A stretch of 64,000 nt of DNA from Colocasia esculenta (GCA_014218235.1 CM024753.1:188332348-188396347), one strand, 5' to 3'. Positions 30,913-43,365 are shown, counted from the first letter of the stretch. Notes: generated by a model from the sequence alone, not told the origin. Made by a program: numbers and translations.

Positions 30913-33900
30913 TGATGGGCCCAAATGTGAAGAGCCCAAATTTCATGGGAGTTAATTAAGCCTAAATTCGTACCTAAAAATATTAATAAATAAAAGGGGG
31001 TAAGATAATGACTATTTTAACTCCTAAATTATCTTAAAAAGAGTCCTAACCCTAGCTCAACTCAATAGGACTCTATCTTAATGTAAAAAGGGAATTTAGA
31101 TAAGACGAAGTAGGGATAAAAATGGAAGACCTATAATAAATAGGGAAATTCGTAATTATAATATCTCTTAATTAAAAAGGGGATCATTAAAACACCAATA
31201 TGACCCCTATTTATCTTAAAAAGAATCCTAGACATACCCAAATCCATTAGCCCCGAAATTTAAGTTCTCCCCAAGCCAAATAGGTGGAATAATGATAGTA
31301 AAAGGGGAGATAAATAAGAAATTCTGAGTTAATTAATAAATAAATTAAATAAGGGTAAGATAAATACTAAATAGGATGTAATTATCCTAAAAAGGAGTCC
31401 TCATCCCATCCTAACCCATTACCCACGAAATTAGACCTCTCCTTATCATATTAGGTGGATAAATGCAAGAAAATAGGGTGATAAATGTGGAAATTCGTAG
31501 CTAAGAGGAGAAGGAAGAGTTGGAGAGAGATTGGACTCTTAAACAACCTAATAGACATCTAATTCATGTCTACCAAGCCCCATTTCGTTGCTGAAGCCTT
31601 GGAGCATGAGGAGAAGGAGCTATTGGACCTAAGGAGCAAGGAGAAGGAGGCTAGGAACAAGGGGGAGCTCCATCTTCTTCGTTTTTCAACCCTAGGGATC
31701 TTTACAACACAAAAAGGTAGGTAATCTCTCAAGCTAAATTCGAGTAAAAATTACCTTAAGTAGACCTCATGAACCTCTTCAAAAGTCCTCTCGTCTCATT
31801 GTATTTCATTCATCCATTTGGGCGAATTAATTGCTTGAATCCCTGCTGTTACCATGAACCCGAAACCTCATGTTTACTTTATACCCCTGCATGTACTTGT
31901 TCTCATGCCATGATAAAATTATCATTAACACTGCAACATATTAGCTTTCAAACGCCCCTAGTTTCGCTCTATTTTCATCTCCCATGAGGGAGAATTAATT
32001 CTTTGAATCCCTGTCAGATCCATGCACCCAACCCTTCATGTTTGTTTGTGAACCTTGTTCATACTTAACTTCATACCATGGGAAAATTCTCATAAATACT
32101 ACATCATGTTAGCTTTTGAACGCCCTTGGTTTCGGAATTTTTCATCATGTATCCATCGTTAATTAATTCATTCAACTCTGACTGCCCATGTTTAGGTCAC
32201 CGAAAAGTAACCCGATCAAATCATGCCTAACCCTTGTTTATTTTAAAATTAATCGTGCATGCTGATAGATCTATATGTCTACTTCTGTTTAAAACTAGTT
32301 TCATGCTTTTTGGACCTCTATACGATTTATTATCGAATTTGGAATGGCTATGTGTCAGGCAGACCCACCTGGAAAAAGGGCAAATCCCGCTTTTCTGGGC
32401 TCGGGCCACCTCCTGAGGTCGCGACGGCACGATACGCCGTGATCTCAGAGGGGTCGCGACACCGGGGTCTGTTGCGTTATGAATGCGGCGGATCGACTGG
32501 TCGCGACCTGCCTCCCGGTTCACTCCAGCGCCCGGTTCAGCAGAACGCGATCGGACACCGCGCCGCGACATGAATGCGACAAGAAACCCTGTCGCGACTT
32601 GACCTGATCGCGACCCGACTCTATGTCGCGACCTGAACGCGGCCTAACCCTACGTCGCGACCTTAACAGAGCAGCCCAAACTTTGATTTGCTTGTATAAC
32701 CTTGCTAATTGCCCCATTTAATTCCTGTTAAACCCAAATCATGCACCGTAAGAATAGTAACGACCTGTTAATAAATGTTGAACATTATTCTCATGTTTTA
32801 ATCAAATAAAAGATGTGTGCACGATCAATCTTGCTCTTATGATTATCTTACACAAGCACACACTATACATGAATGATTGCCACGAAACCTTGTTAAATTG
32901 CTCAATAATATATCTGGTAATTGAGTTAACTATTTACTTAATATCCTATTTGTTTTAATGGACTTGTCTTCGTTTTTAATCGCGTGATTCGTACACCGTT
33001 ACCGCTTCCCTCGGCCTTCGAGCACTCGAGGCACGACGGACCAGTTTTCTATACACTTTCTCTTGGCTTGGACTACCTCTCCACCGGGAATACTCACGAC
33101 TGGACTAGGGACTCCTTGTCAAGACCTCTGTAGGTCTTCTTGGCTTTGGCGCACCATTGCCGACGAGCTAGTTGTACCCTAAAACCCGTTACACCTTAGG
33201 GATCAGTACGATCCATGGTCTTAGTGTGTTCTCTCTTACCTTGTGAACACCCCGAACCATTTAGCATGTGTTCATGTCACGGCTAGTGAGCGGTTGTGAC
33301 TTCTACCAGACTGCCGGCACCTGACCTAGTGTGTCGTGCAACCGTTACTATCGTGTGTTTACGTTGTTTTACGGAATGTCCCTATCTCATCTCTATCTAT
33401 ATTCTCTCATTTGTTCATGTTCTCTCTACACTCTCGTCTATCTCGTCTACTACTCTCATCTACTTCTTGGTACTCTCTTTGGCCATACAATTGATTGTCT
33501 AAACAAAATAACAAAACACTGCTATAATGCCAAAGCAATCGGACCCGGTCTAGTCCTGGGAGGAGCGTCCGAAGAGTGCTATTTTCTCGCGAGGGTAACA
33601 TGATCAGGATGTTTACGGCATGCATCCAGCACCATTTAACAACAAATACAATTCAATCTATGACAATCAAACAATCGTTTTACTATATCTTTGGGTTGAC
33701 ATAATGCTCGACCGGGGATGTGTTATTGCACCTTGGTGCGGACGTTACATATTCTTTCACTATATGACCAATCCTCTATCATACTAGTTGCAGTTGCTTT
33801 AGAATGTGCTATCATTTTCTCATTTACTATCATTCTCTCGTGGTCATGTGCTATTACTCTCTTGACTTTACTTGATCGATCACTCTAGTTAACCTGCTTT

Positions 33901-34337
33901 ACAAGACATTAATCATTTAAAGCATGCTTGTTTACATGAGATATTAAGTCCTACTGAGTGTTATCGCTCACCCTGTGCTATTGTTGTATTGTCTTTCAGG
34001 TAAGTCAGGTGATGACCCTATGCACACCAATGGGAATGGACTGGAGTGATGAGCGACCCGGAGCCGTAGCAATGAAGTGTCATTAGTATCTTAGAGTATA
34101 GTTAGATATTTGCTTAATTACCCTTTTCAGTTGTTATGATGTTAACGAGCCCTATGTTTCTGCTTAGAATTCGTAGTTGTAATAGTTTAGAAGAATTATC
34201 AATAAAATAAAGAGTTTATTGCAATTATTGTTCATTAGTTGCTCTGATATTTGCGAATGTATGCGCAATTTACGTTACCATACACGTTGTTCATGCCTCC
34301 CTGATTTATTCCGCTGCTAAATTAGCGGGGCATGATA
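30913..34337 (+). repeat. Extra 5'-truncated LTR of element C
   Basis: Begins TGATGGGCCCAAATGTG, which is position 665 of the full LTR, and runs to its end (GCATGATA at 34337). The final CA is mutated to TA. It is joined to the leader after the first primer site at GGAT, a stretch shared by the leader and the LTR. It contains a copy of the short LTR ORF (31566) and the GCGAC/GTCGC cluster (32418-32661). Confidence 0.88.
32418..32661. promoter_or_regulatory. GCGAC/GTCGC motif cluster in element C LTR
   Basis: GTCGCGAC or NGCGAC units start at 32418, 32453, 32500, 32544, 32562, 32573, 32591, 32607, 32625, 32636 and 32654. From 32544 on, the spacing alternates mainly 18 and 11 bp, giving a 29-bp period. 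Facing GCGAC and GTCGC units can form short stem-loops. Copies are at about 28936-29180 and 37490-37730. Confidence 0.75.
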
Positions 34338-34338
34338 G

Positions 34339-34351
34339 TTGGTATTAGAGC
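34339..34351 (+). other. Second primer binding site of element C (mutated)
   Basis: TTGGTATTAGAGC, one C-to-T change from the tRNA-Met complement, next to the truncated LTR. Confidence 0.85.
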
Positions 34352-34554
34352 CTAGGATGTCCTTATTAAGATATTTAAGTCTAGGATGTTCTAGGTGAAC
34401 TACCCTGACACGTGTCTAAGTCAACCACCGTACCTATGTGAGGATTGGGTAGAACCATGGTTAAGATCTCACTACATTTATCTATATATCTGTGTATCAA
34501 CTAAATATTACTTTACCATCCTAATGCCAGCCTTATTCTTGAAGGAACTCTTAA

Positions 34555-35244
34555 ATGGACGCCAAATATACGTCACTGCAAGACGAAATAGGGTTAACTC
34601 AAGAGCTAGCTCGGGCATGTCGGAAAGCCGCCCAACTGCTGGAAGGAGCCTTAAGGACAACCAAGAAGATTAGCAAAGAGACCAAAAAGAACAAGAAGAG
34701 AATACACAATCAAGACAAGAAGGCAAACACCCAAAAGAAACGTAGCAAGATCATCTGCCTTCATTGTAGTAAACCGGGACATGTGGCTAACGAGTGCTGG
34801 CGAAGAGTGGGTGCTTGTCTACGTTGTGGCAGTTTGGAGCATCGGATACAAGACTGTCCTGTTCTAAAGGAACCACCCACTAACACTAAAGATCTCAACT
34901 CTATGACAATAGAGCATCAGCCAAACAATGATAATAGAACGATAAAGAAGAATAAGAAGAATGCCATACAATTGGCTCTTACCCGTAAAGGACGATGCAA
35001 GCATTGCAATAAGATAGGTCAGGTAATGGAAGAATGCTGGAGGAAAGCAGGTGCTTGCCTACGCTGCAGAAATCGCAATCATCGCATTTCCGAGTGCCCT
35101 ATAGTTGAGAACAGGAGAAAGAGAAATGCCCGACAGAGCAACAGAAGCCTGGCAGACTACAAGCTGTGCAGGGAGTTGAGACCACCAAGGAGGGTGGAGT
35201 CGTGGAAGGTAACTCTAAACTTACAACAATTAATATGTATTTAG
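34555..35244 (+). CDS. Element C nucleocapsid-only gag-like protein with duplicated double zinc knuckle
   Basis: 229 residues, the only ORF between the LTRs. After a Lys-rich N-terminus (about 35-66) come knuckles CLHCSKPGHVANEC and CLRCGSLEHRIQDC. A linker of about 50 residues follows, then CKHCNKIGQVMEEC and CLRCRNRNHRISEC. Each pair keeps the layout C-X2-C-X4-H-X4-C, WR, six residues, next knuckle, as in the chromovirus gag. The pair has been duplicated; in the third knuckle His is replaced by Gln, so it should bind zinc poorly. The gag core, protease and pol are absent. It probably binds element RNA and helps packaging into particles made by an autonomous relative (inference). Confidence 0.8.
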   Translation: MDAKYTSLQDEIGLTQELARACRKAAQLLEGALRTTKKISKETKKNKKRIHNQDKKANTQKKRSKIICLHCSKPGHVANECWRRVGACLRCGSLEHRIQDCPVLKEPPTNTKDLNSMTIEHQPNNDNRTIKKNKKNAIQLALTRKGRCKHCNKIGQVMEECWRKAGACLRCRNRNHRISECPIVENRRKRNARQSNRSLADYKLCRELRPPRRVESWKVTLNLQQLICI

Positions 35245-35306
35245 CATGAGATGATGACTTATATGTAACCGAAGTGGTCGTGGAATTTAGGGACCAAATT
35301 CTTTTT

Positions 35307-35319
35307 AAGGGGGGGAAGA
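35307..35319 (+). other. Polypurine tract of element C
   Basis: AAGGGGGGGAAGA directly before the 3' LTR. The preceding GGACCAAATTC resembles the GGACGAAATTC found before gypsy polypurine tracts. Confidence 0.9.
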
Positions 35320-36637
35320 TGCAGTACCCCGAAAAATTTATTAATTCAAAAATAAAGATAAAATAAAATTTATCAATTAATAAATTCAAACTAGTTAAAA
35401 AGGTACGCATCATTATCGCATGCGTAAAAACCCCTATAAAAATGTTGTAAAAATAATGGTTATGCTTTAAATAATATTCTCTAATGACTCATCAAGATGT
35501 TTGGGCATAGAAAAATCATTTGGACCTAGTTTAAGAATTTATGCGACTTATTGTCGTAATTAAGGAATAAGACGAAAAACCCATTATTATATGAGCCAAG
35601 GTGGGTTATAAATTACAATAAACATATGAATAGACTTTTAATAATATGGGTTGGTAGCCCATTATGATATTTGGACCAATGGACAATCTTGGCCCATGAA
35701 TAAATTCACTAACGAAAGGATAATTAACTCATTAAGTAAATTAAGTATATTGGTTGTACAATTAAGTTATACATAAATTACTTGGCCAAAAGCAAGATGC
35801 CAAATGATGGATGAAGGTTATCAATATTGGGATAAGTAATATTAAATTGAATTAAAATAAGAAATCAATTGAATAAATATGATAAATGGATTTAAATTAG
35901 AATAAAGGGTGAATAATTCGAAGTAATTAAAAACTCATTAAGCCAAATTAAGTATGGGTTGTATAAGTGGTCCAAGCATGGATTGATGGGCCCAAATGTG
36001 AAGAGTCCAAATTTCATGGGAGTTAATTAAGCCTAAATTCGTACCTAAAAATATTAATAAATAAAAGGGGGTAAGATAATGACTATTTTAAGTCCTAAAT
36101 TATCTTAAAAAGAGTCCTAACCCTAGCTCAACTTAATAGGACTCTATCTTAATCTAAAAAGGGAATTTAGATAAGTCGAAATAGGGATAAAAATGGAAGA
36201 CCTATAATAAATAGGGAAATTCGTAATTATAATATCTCTTAATTAAAAAGGGGATCATTAAAACACCAATATGACCCCTATTTATCTTAAAAAGAATCCT
36301 AGACATACCCAAATCCATTAGCCCTGAAATTTAAGTTCTCCCCAAGCCAAATAGGTGGAATAATGATAGTAAAGGGGGAGATAAATAAGAAATTCGGAGT
36401 TAATTAATAAATAAATAAAATAATGGTAAGATAAATACTAAAATAGGATGTAATTATCCTAAAAATGAGTCATCATCCCATCCTAACCCATTACCCACGA
36501 AATTAGACCTCTCCCTATCATATTAGGTGGATAAATGCAAGAAAATAGGGTGATAAATGTGGAAATTCGTAGCTAAGAGGAGAAGGAAGAGTTGGAGAGA
36601 GATTGGACTCTTAAACAACCTAATAGACCTCTAATTC

Positions 36638-36835
36638 ATGTCTACCAAGCCCCATTTCATTGCTGAAGCCTTGGAGCATAAGGAGAAGGAGCTATTGGAC
36701 TTAAGGAGCAAGGAGAAGGAGGCTAGGAACAAGGGGGAGCTCCATCTTCTTCGTTTTTCAACCCTAGGGATCTTTACAACACAAAAAGGTAGGCAATCTC
36801 TCAAGCTAAATTCGAGTAAAAATTGCCCTAGGTAG
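36638..36835 (+). other. Short ORF conserved in all three LTRs of element C
   Basis: MSTKPHFIAEALEHKEKELL... is hydrophilic and helix-prone, Glu/Lys/Leu rich. The first ~50 codons are kept, with mostly conservative changes, at 17220 and 31566. It runs into AAAAAGGTAGG, a plausible splice donor, after which the copies lose the frame. It could be a captured exon or a leader exon. No family recognised. Confidence 0.4.
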
Positions 36836-37733
36836 ACTTCATGAACCTCTTCAAAAGTCCTCTCGTCTCGTTGTATTTCGTTCATCCATTTGGGTGAATT
36901 AATTGCTTGAATCCCTGATGTTACCATGAACCCAAAACCTCGTGTTTGCTCTATACCCCCGCATGTACTTGTTCTCATGCCATGATAAAATTATCATTAA
37001 CACTACATCATATTAGCTTTCAAACACCCCTAGTTTCGCTCTATTTCCATCTCCCATGAGGGAGAATTAATTCTTTGAATCCATGTCAGATCTATGCACC
37101 CGACCCTTCATGTTTGTTTGTGAACCTCGTTCATACTTGACTTCATACCATGAGAAAATTCTCATAAATACTACATCATGTTAGCTTTTGAACGCCCTTG
37201 GTTTCAGAATTTCTCATCATGTATCCATCGTTAATTAATTCATCGAACCCTGACTGCGCATGTTTAGGTCACCGAAACGTAACCCGATCAAATCATGCCT
37301 AAACCTTGTTTATTTTCAAATTAATCATGCATGTTGATAGATCTATATATCTACTTTCATTTAAAACTGGTTTCATACTTCTTGGACCTCTATACGATTT
37401 ATTATCGAATTTTAAATGGTTATGTGTCAGGCAAACCCACCTGGAAAAAGGGCAAATCCCTCTTTTCTGGGCTCGGGCCACCTCCTGAGGTCGCGACGGC
37501 ACGATACGCCGCGATCTCAAAGGGGTCGCGACACCGGGGTCTGACGCGTTATGAACGCGGCGGATCGACTGGTCGCTATCTGCCTCCCGGTTCACTCTAG
37601 CGCCCGGTTCAGCAGAACGCGACCGGACACCGCGCCGCGACATGAATGCGACAAGAAACCCTGTCGCGACTTGACCTGATCGCGACCCGACTCTATGTCG
37701 CGACCTGAACGCGACCTAACCCTACGTCGCGAT

Positions 37734-38120
37734 TAGGGCTGTAAACGGGTCGGGTTCGGAATCGGAAACACAGATTCCGATTCTGATTCCGATTCCAATA
37801 ACCGAAATATGATTCCGATTCCGATTCCGATAAGAATGGTTAGTTCCGATTCCGTTCCGATTCCGATAACATTACCGGAACCGAAATTCCGATAAGGTAA
37901 GGTGTTTACCATAATTTTTCCTTGAGTTTATGACAATTTATCGGAATAACCGATACCGATTCCGATTTTTTTTTCAATTCCGATTCTGAATCTGATAACT
38001 TATCGGAATATCCGATACCGATTCCGATAAGCTATCGGTATCATATTTCGATTCCGATACCGATAGCTTTATCGGAATCGGGTCAGAATATCGGAATATC
38101 GGGTTTTGTTTACACCCCTA
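37734..38120. mobile_element. hAT-type miniature element (387 bp) with CCGATT-rich interior
   Basis: Ends TAGGGCTGTAAAC and GTTTACACCCCTA are inverted repeats with one mismatch. The 8-bp flanks are GTCGCGAT and GTCGCGAC (37726-37733, 38121-38128), and the other element C LTRs show the empty site. The interior is degenerate ATTCCGATTCCG repeats. It is non-coding. Confidence 0.82.
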
Positions 38121-39804
38121 GTCGCGACCTTAACAGAGCAGCCCAAATCCTAATTTGCTTGTATAACCTTGCTAATTGCCCCATTTAATCCCTGTTAAAC
38201 CCAAATCATGCACCGTAAGAATAGTAACGATCTGTTAATAAATGTTGAACATTATTCTCATGTTTTAATCAAATAAAAGATGTGTGCACGATCAATCTTG
38301 CTCTTATGATTATCTTACACAAGCACACACTATACATGAATGATTGCCACGAAACCTTGTTAAATTGCTCAATAATATATCTGGTAATTGAGTTAACTAT
38401 TTACTTAATATCCTATTTGTTTTTATGGACTTGTCTTCGTTTTTAATCGCGTGATTCGTACACTGTTACCGCTTCCCTCGGCCTCCGAGCACTCGAGGCA
38501 TGGCGGACCAGTTTTCTATACACTTTCTCTTGGCTTGGACTACCTCTCCACTGGGAATACTCTCGAATGGACTAGGGACTCCTTGTCAAGACCTCCGTAA
38601 GTCTTCTTGGCTTTGGCGCACGTCCATTGCCGACGAGCTGGTTGTACCATAAAACCCGTTACACCTTAGGGATCAGTACGATCCATGGTCTTAGTGTGTT
38701 CTCTCTTACCTTGTGATCACCCCGAACCATTTAGCCTGTGTTCATATCACGGCTAGTGAGCGGTTGTGACTTCTACCAGACTGCCGGCACCCGACCTAGT
38801 GTGTCGTGCAACCGTTACTATCGTGTGTTTATGTTGTTTTACGGAATGTCCATATCTCATCTACTATCTATATTCTCTCATCTGTTCATGTTCTCTCTAC
38901 ACTCTCGTCTATCTCGTCTACTACTCTCATCTACTTCTTGGTACTCTATTTGTCCATACAATTGATTGTCTAAACAAAATAACAATGCAGTGCTATAATG
39001 CCAAAGCAATAGTGCCCGGTCTGGTCCTGGGAGGAGCGCCCGAAGAGTGCTATTTCCTCGCGAGGGTAACATGATCAAGATGTGCATGGCATGCATCCAG
39101 CGCCATTTAACAACAAATACAATTTAATCTATGGCAATCAAGCAATCGTTTTACTATATCTCTGGGTTGACATGATGCTCGACTGGGGAAGTTCTATTGC
39201 ACCTTGGTGTAGACGTTACATATTCTTTCACTATATGGACAATCCTCTATCATACTAGTTGCAGTTGCTTTTTGAATGTGCTATCATTTTCTCATATCAT
39301 TCTCTCGTGGTCATGTGCTACTACTCTCTTGACTTTACTTGATTGATCACTCTAGTTAACCTGCTTTACAAGACATTAATCATTTAAAGCCTGCTTGTTT
39401 ACATGAGATATTAAGTCCTACTGAGCGTTATCGCTCACCCTGCGCTATTGTTGTATTGTGTTTTAGGTAAGTCAGGTGATGACCCTATGCACACCAATGG
39501 GAATGGACTGGAGTGATGAGCGACCCGAAGCCGTAGCAATGAAGTGTCATTAGTATCTTAGAGTATAGTTAGATATTTGCTTAATTACCTTTTTCAGTTG
39601 TTATGATGTTAACGAGCCCTATGTTTCGGCTTAGAATTCGTAGTTGTAATAGTTTAGAAGAATTATCAATAAAATAAAGAGTTTATTGCAATTATTGTTC
39701 ACTAGCTGCTCTGATATTTGCGAATGTATGTGCAATTTACGTTACCATACACGTTGTTCATGCCTCCCTGATTTATTCCGCTGCTAAATTAGCGGGGCAT
39801 GACA

Positions 39805-41590
39805 CTATGCCTTCCTCTTGGGAATAGCCTTAAGCGACCAATCTGGCCTTGTTTCTAGTGATCACACCAGCTTCATCCAATTTGTTCCTGAACACCCATT
39901 TGGTGCCGATCACTGGATGATCTGATGGTCTCGGAACAAGGGACCACACTTGGTTTCTCTTGAACTGATTAAGTTCATCTTGCATGGCTAATATCCAAGA
40001 TTCATCAGACAGTGCTTCATTGACTATCTTAGTCTCTATTTGAGATACAAAAGCTAAATAATCACAGGGAATTACATTACCTCTGGTTCTTACCCTAACC
40101 GATGGATCTCCAATAATGTTACCCAACGGGTGATCCTTCTTCTATCTCCATTCTTTTGGAAGATAATCATGTGATATATCTTTTTATTGTAGTTCTTCCA
40201 AGGGTGGATCTTTCTTGTCCTTGATAGATATATTCTTTAATTTCTTGGGCAAATCTTATGCATCATCAATATCACTATCTACTTCCTTTCTCAAGGAAGG
40301 GTTAGTTTCATCAAAAATAGCATGTACTGTTTGCTCAATTAATAAACTTTGCTTATTAAATACTCTGTATCCTTTGGGTTTAGAAGCATACCCCATAAAT
40401 ATACCTTCATCGGATTTGGAGTCTTGCTTACCAATATCCCTTTTTCCATTATTGTGGATGAAGTATGGACTTTCGAAGGTTCTGAAGTGACTGATCTTTA
40501 GTTTCTTCTGCTTGAATAACTCGTATGATGTCTTCTTCAAGATTGGCCTGATCATTACTCTGTTGATTATGTAGCAAGTTGTGTTGATGGCTTTGGCCCA
40601 GAAGTACCTTGGTAGGTTGTATTCCGATAGCATAGTTCTGACCATGTCCAATAAGGTTCTGTTCTTTCTCTCAGCAACTCCATTTTGCTGTGGTGTCCTT
40701 GGTGCTGAGAAATTGTGCTCTATTCCTTGATCATCACAGAACTCTGCAAATCTTTCATTCTAAAACTCTCCTCCATGATCCGATCGAATACTGGCAATGT
40801 TGTACTTCTTATCTTTCTGAATTTTCTTACTGAAGCTAACAAAACTATCAAATATGTCATCTTTGTATTCCAAGAATGATACACATGTGAATCTTGAATA
40901 GTCATCCACTATTACGAATCCAAAGTTCTTTCCTCCAAGACTTGTTGTTCTCATTGGCCCAAATAGATCCATATGTAATAATTCCAATGGCTTTGAAGTG
41001 GTTACAACTGTCTTCGATTTGAAAGAGGATTTTGTGCGCTTCCCTTTTGCACAAGGTTCACACACACCTTCTATCCTTGAGTTTACTTTGGGCAAACCTT
41101 CTACTAGGTTCCTCTTGATCAGTTTTCTGATTCCATCCAAACTGCAGTGGCCTAGTCTTCTGTGCTAAAGTTCAGCTGACTGATCTTTGTTTGCTGCAAG
41201 ACATATATCCTGATCCTTTAATTCTTCTAAATAAAGCATATATAAATTCTTTTCCCTGCTGGCTTCAAACACAACTGCGCCATTTTTCATGATAGTGCAC
41301 TTTGACTCTTGAAATTTAATCTGATGCCCTTTGTCACACAGCTGGCTGATGCTGATTAGATTGTGCTTGAGTCCTTTCACACATAGGACCTCTTCTATGA
41401 GAGTTCTACCTTGACTGCCAACTGATCCGCAACCTATCACTGTCCTTTTTCCATTGTCGTCATAGGTCACTGTGCCTTCTTCATTTTCAAGATGTGAGAA
41501 CAGCCTTCTATTTTCTGTCATGTGCCTTGAGCATCCACTGTCTAGGTACCACTTTGATGCTCTTAGGCTTCCCTGTAATAGAAACACTAA
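39805..41590 (-). pseudogene. Sirevirus pol 5' part (protease, integrase, start of RT), element B
   Basis: From 41587 downward: protease with WYLDSGCSRHMTENRRLF; the conserved LKHNLISISQLCDKGHQI block; zinc region (damaged near 41165); integrase with LLHMDLFGPM, FGFVIVDDYSRFT and an SEYNLPRYFWAKA block (41140-40256); then the RT N-terminus with QDELNQFKRNQVWSLVPRP (40126-39830). Frame breaks occur near 41165, 40760-40720, 40260 and 40130. It continues at 15901 after the nested insertion. Confidence 0.88.
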
Positions 41591-43365
41591 GATTTAGGTA
41601 CCCAAGTTCTTTTGGGTCCTTGCTGGTTAGTATCATCATTTTCTTTTTGATTATCCATTTTATATGTTTAGTTGGACATGTTATTTTAATGTGTCCTAAC
41701 TTGTTGCAGTGACTGCAGCAAGATGTTTTACTTACTTTTTCAATTTGTGTATATCTGAACTTAGATTTGTATGCAGTGTCTTGTTCAGCAACAAACTTTG
41801 GTGTTGGATAAATTTTAGGATGCACTATTGTATCTTCATTATCAGGAGGAGTGTATCCTAAGCCATACTTCTTTTTTCCCTGATCTTATAGCTCCTTTTA
41901 GTATTAACGTGGATTTACCATTTGTAAATTTTTCTAATGTTGTAGATAAATATTCATTTTCTTTTGTTAATGTGTTAATTTTTTGTTTTAGCTTACTTAC
42001 AGTTTCATGGCTTTCCAGATTAGCTATCTGATCATTTTTACTTTTTAAATCTTCACATAATAATTCATTTCTTCTTTTTAGCTCTGAAACTTGTTTTTCT
42101 AATTACTCATTTTCAGATCTTAGATCTGTGTTGGTAATTTCTAAACAAGCATGATTTTTCTTAGTAATTTTTAATACTTTACATACATCTTTATATTTGC
42201 TATATAACTCATTGAAGGCGTCTTCTAAACTATCTGAATCAGATTCGTTGCAAGAAGTAAATGAGGAGTCAGAGGTTACCTTTTCCTCGATATTTGCCAT
42301 GAAGGCCATGTTGGCCTTTTCTTCTTCTTCCTCGCTTGAGCTTGACTCACTTTCTGAGTCATTGTCGTTGTCTCATGCTGTTGCCATGGCTTTTTTCTTG
42401 TACTTTTTGAATTTCTTGGAGCTATCTTTTTTTCTAAGCTCGGTCTTTTTCAGCTTTGGACACTCAGCCTTGATGTGTCCAGGCTTCTTGCATTCATAAC
42501 AAATGGGTTCAGCTCTTTTTGGGTCTTTAACCTTAGTTTTCTTGAAGTCTTTTCCTTTCTTAAAATATCTCCTTCCACACTGGTACTTCTTCTTAGCTAG
42601 TATTCTTTGCAGTCTTCTAGAGAGGAAAGCTTCTTCATCTTCACTGCTTCCCATGCTCTTATTGCAATCTGATTCTTCACCAGATGTCTCTTCTGCGGCC
42701 TTGAGAGCGTTGCTTTGCTTCTTTCTGCTAGACGACTCTCCTAATCTTTCCATGTTGATCTTGTGGGCCATGATTGACCCAACAAGCTTTTCTAGAGACA
42801 TTTTTCTTAAATCATTGGCTTCCTCTATGGCTATTACTTTAGGAGTCCATGATGTTGGTAGAGATCTCAAGATTTTTCTTACCATGTCTCTCATTTCGTA
42901 ATTCTTTCCAAGTCCAGCCAAGCCATTTGCAATGTTGGTGAATCTGCTATACATTTGTGTGATTGTTTCACCCGGTTGCATCTGAAACCGTTCATACTGA
43001 GCTACTAAAATATCTATTCGGGTTTCCTTCACTTTATATGTGCCTTCATAGGTGATCCTCAATTTTTCCCACATCTCCATAGCGGATTTGCAGGCTGATA
43101 TCCTATTGAACTCCTTCTTACTAAGAGCGCAACATAGTATGCTCTTCGCTTTGCAATTGAGAGAGATCTTTTTCTTATCCTCATCTGTCCATTTGTCTTT
43201 ATCGTTGGTGACTAGGAGATCTCCTTCTTCTATGATTGACCAAATTTGATAATCAAGCCCTTGAAGGAAGAATTCCATTCTGGTTTTCCAGTAGTTGTAG
43301 TCTTCACCATCGAACAGCGGTGGTCTGTTGACGGACTGACCTTCGAAGTGACCTTGAGCTGTCAT
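41591..43365 (-). pseudogene. Sirevirus gag, element B
   Basis: Starts MTAQGHFEGQSVNRPPLFDGEDYNYWKTRME at 43365. An unbroken 330-residue stretch covers the copia gag domain and a first knuckle CYECKKPGHIKAEC. It ends in TGA at 42373, where element A has TGG (Trp). The acidic/coiled-coil region resumes at 42309 and meets a second stop (GAA to TAA) at about 42102. The second knuckle CSHCNKLGHIKITC is in 41825-41591. Better preserved than copy A but still broken. Confidence 0.88.

Larger units (their letters stand above)
15902..39804 (+). mobile_element. Element C: large non-autonomous gypsy-type LTR element with three LTR copies
   Basis: Begins TGTGGTACCCCG, ends GCGGGGCATGACA, and is flanked by the 5-bp duplication CTATG (15897-15901, 39805-39809) inside Sirevirus B's RT. 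Order: full LTR (with the chromovirus in it), primer site, 52 bp, 5'-truncated LTR, second primer site, leader, one 229-residue nucleocapsid ORF, polypurine tract, LTR. There is no protease, RT, RNase H or integrase. The GGACCAAATTC block before the polypurine tract and the double-knuckle gag resemble Tekay/Del chromoviruses, the likely helper. This matches the LARD/TR-GAG class. Without the chromovirus it is about 13.0 kb. Confidence 0.88.
35320..39804 (+). repeat. 3' LTR of element C (4,485 bp including a 387-bp insertion)
   Basis: TGCAGTACCCCG to GGGGCATGACA. It matches the 5' LTR throughout with scattered differences of a few percent by eye, clearly more than between the chromovirus LTRs. 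It is interrupted by a hAT-like miniature element at 37734-38120 that the other two copies lack. Confidence 0.92.

Noticed and set aside
30861..34337. Extra LTR of element C as a separate solo-LTR insertion
   Set aside because: It lacks its own 5' end and has no target duplication, and it is followed by a primer site and leader continuous with the element.
36638..36978. 115-residue minus-strand ORF opposite the short LTR ORF
   Set aside because: Shadow of the plus-strand frame; the plus-strand version has the better start and conservation.
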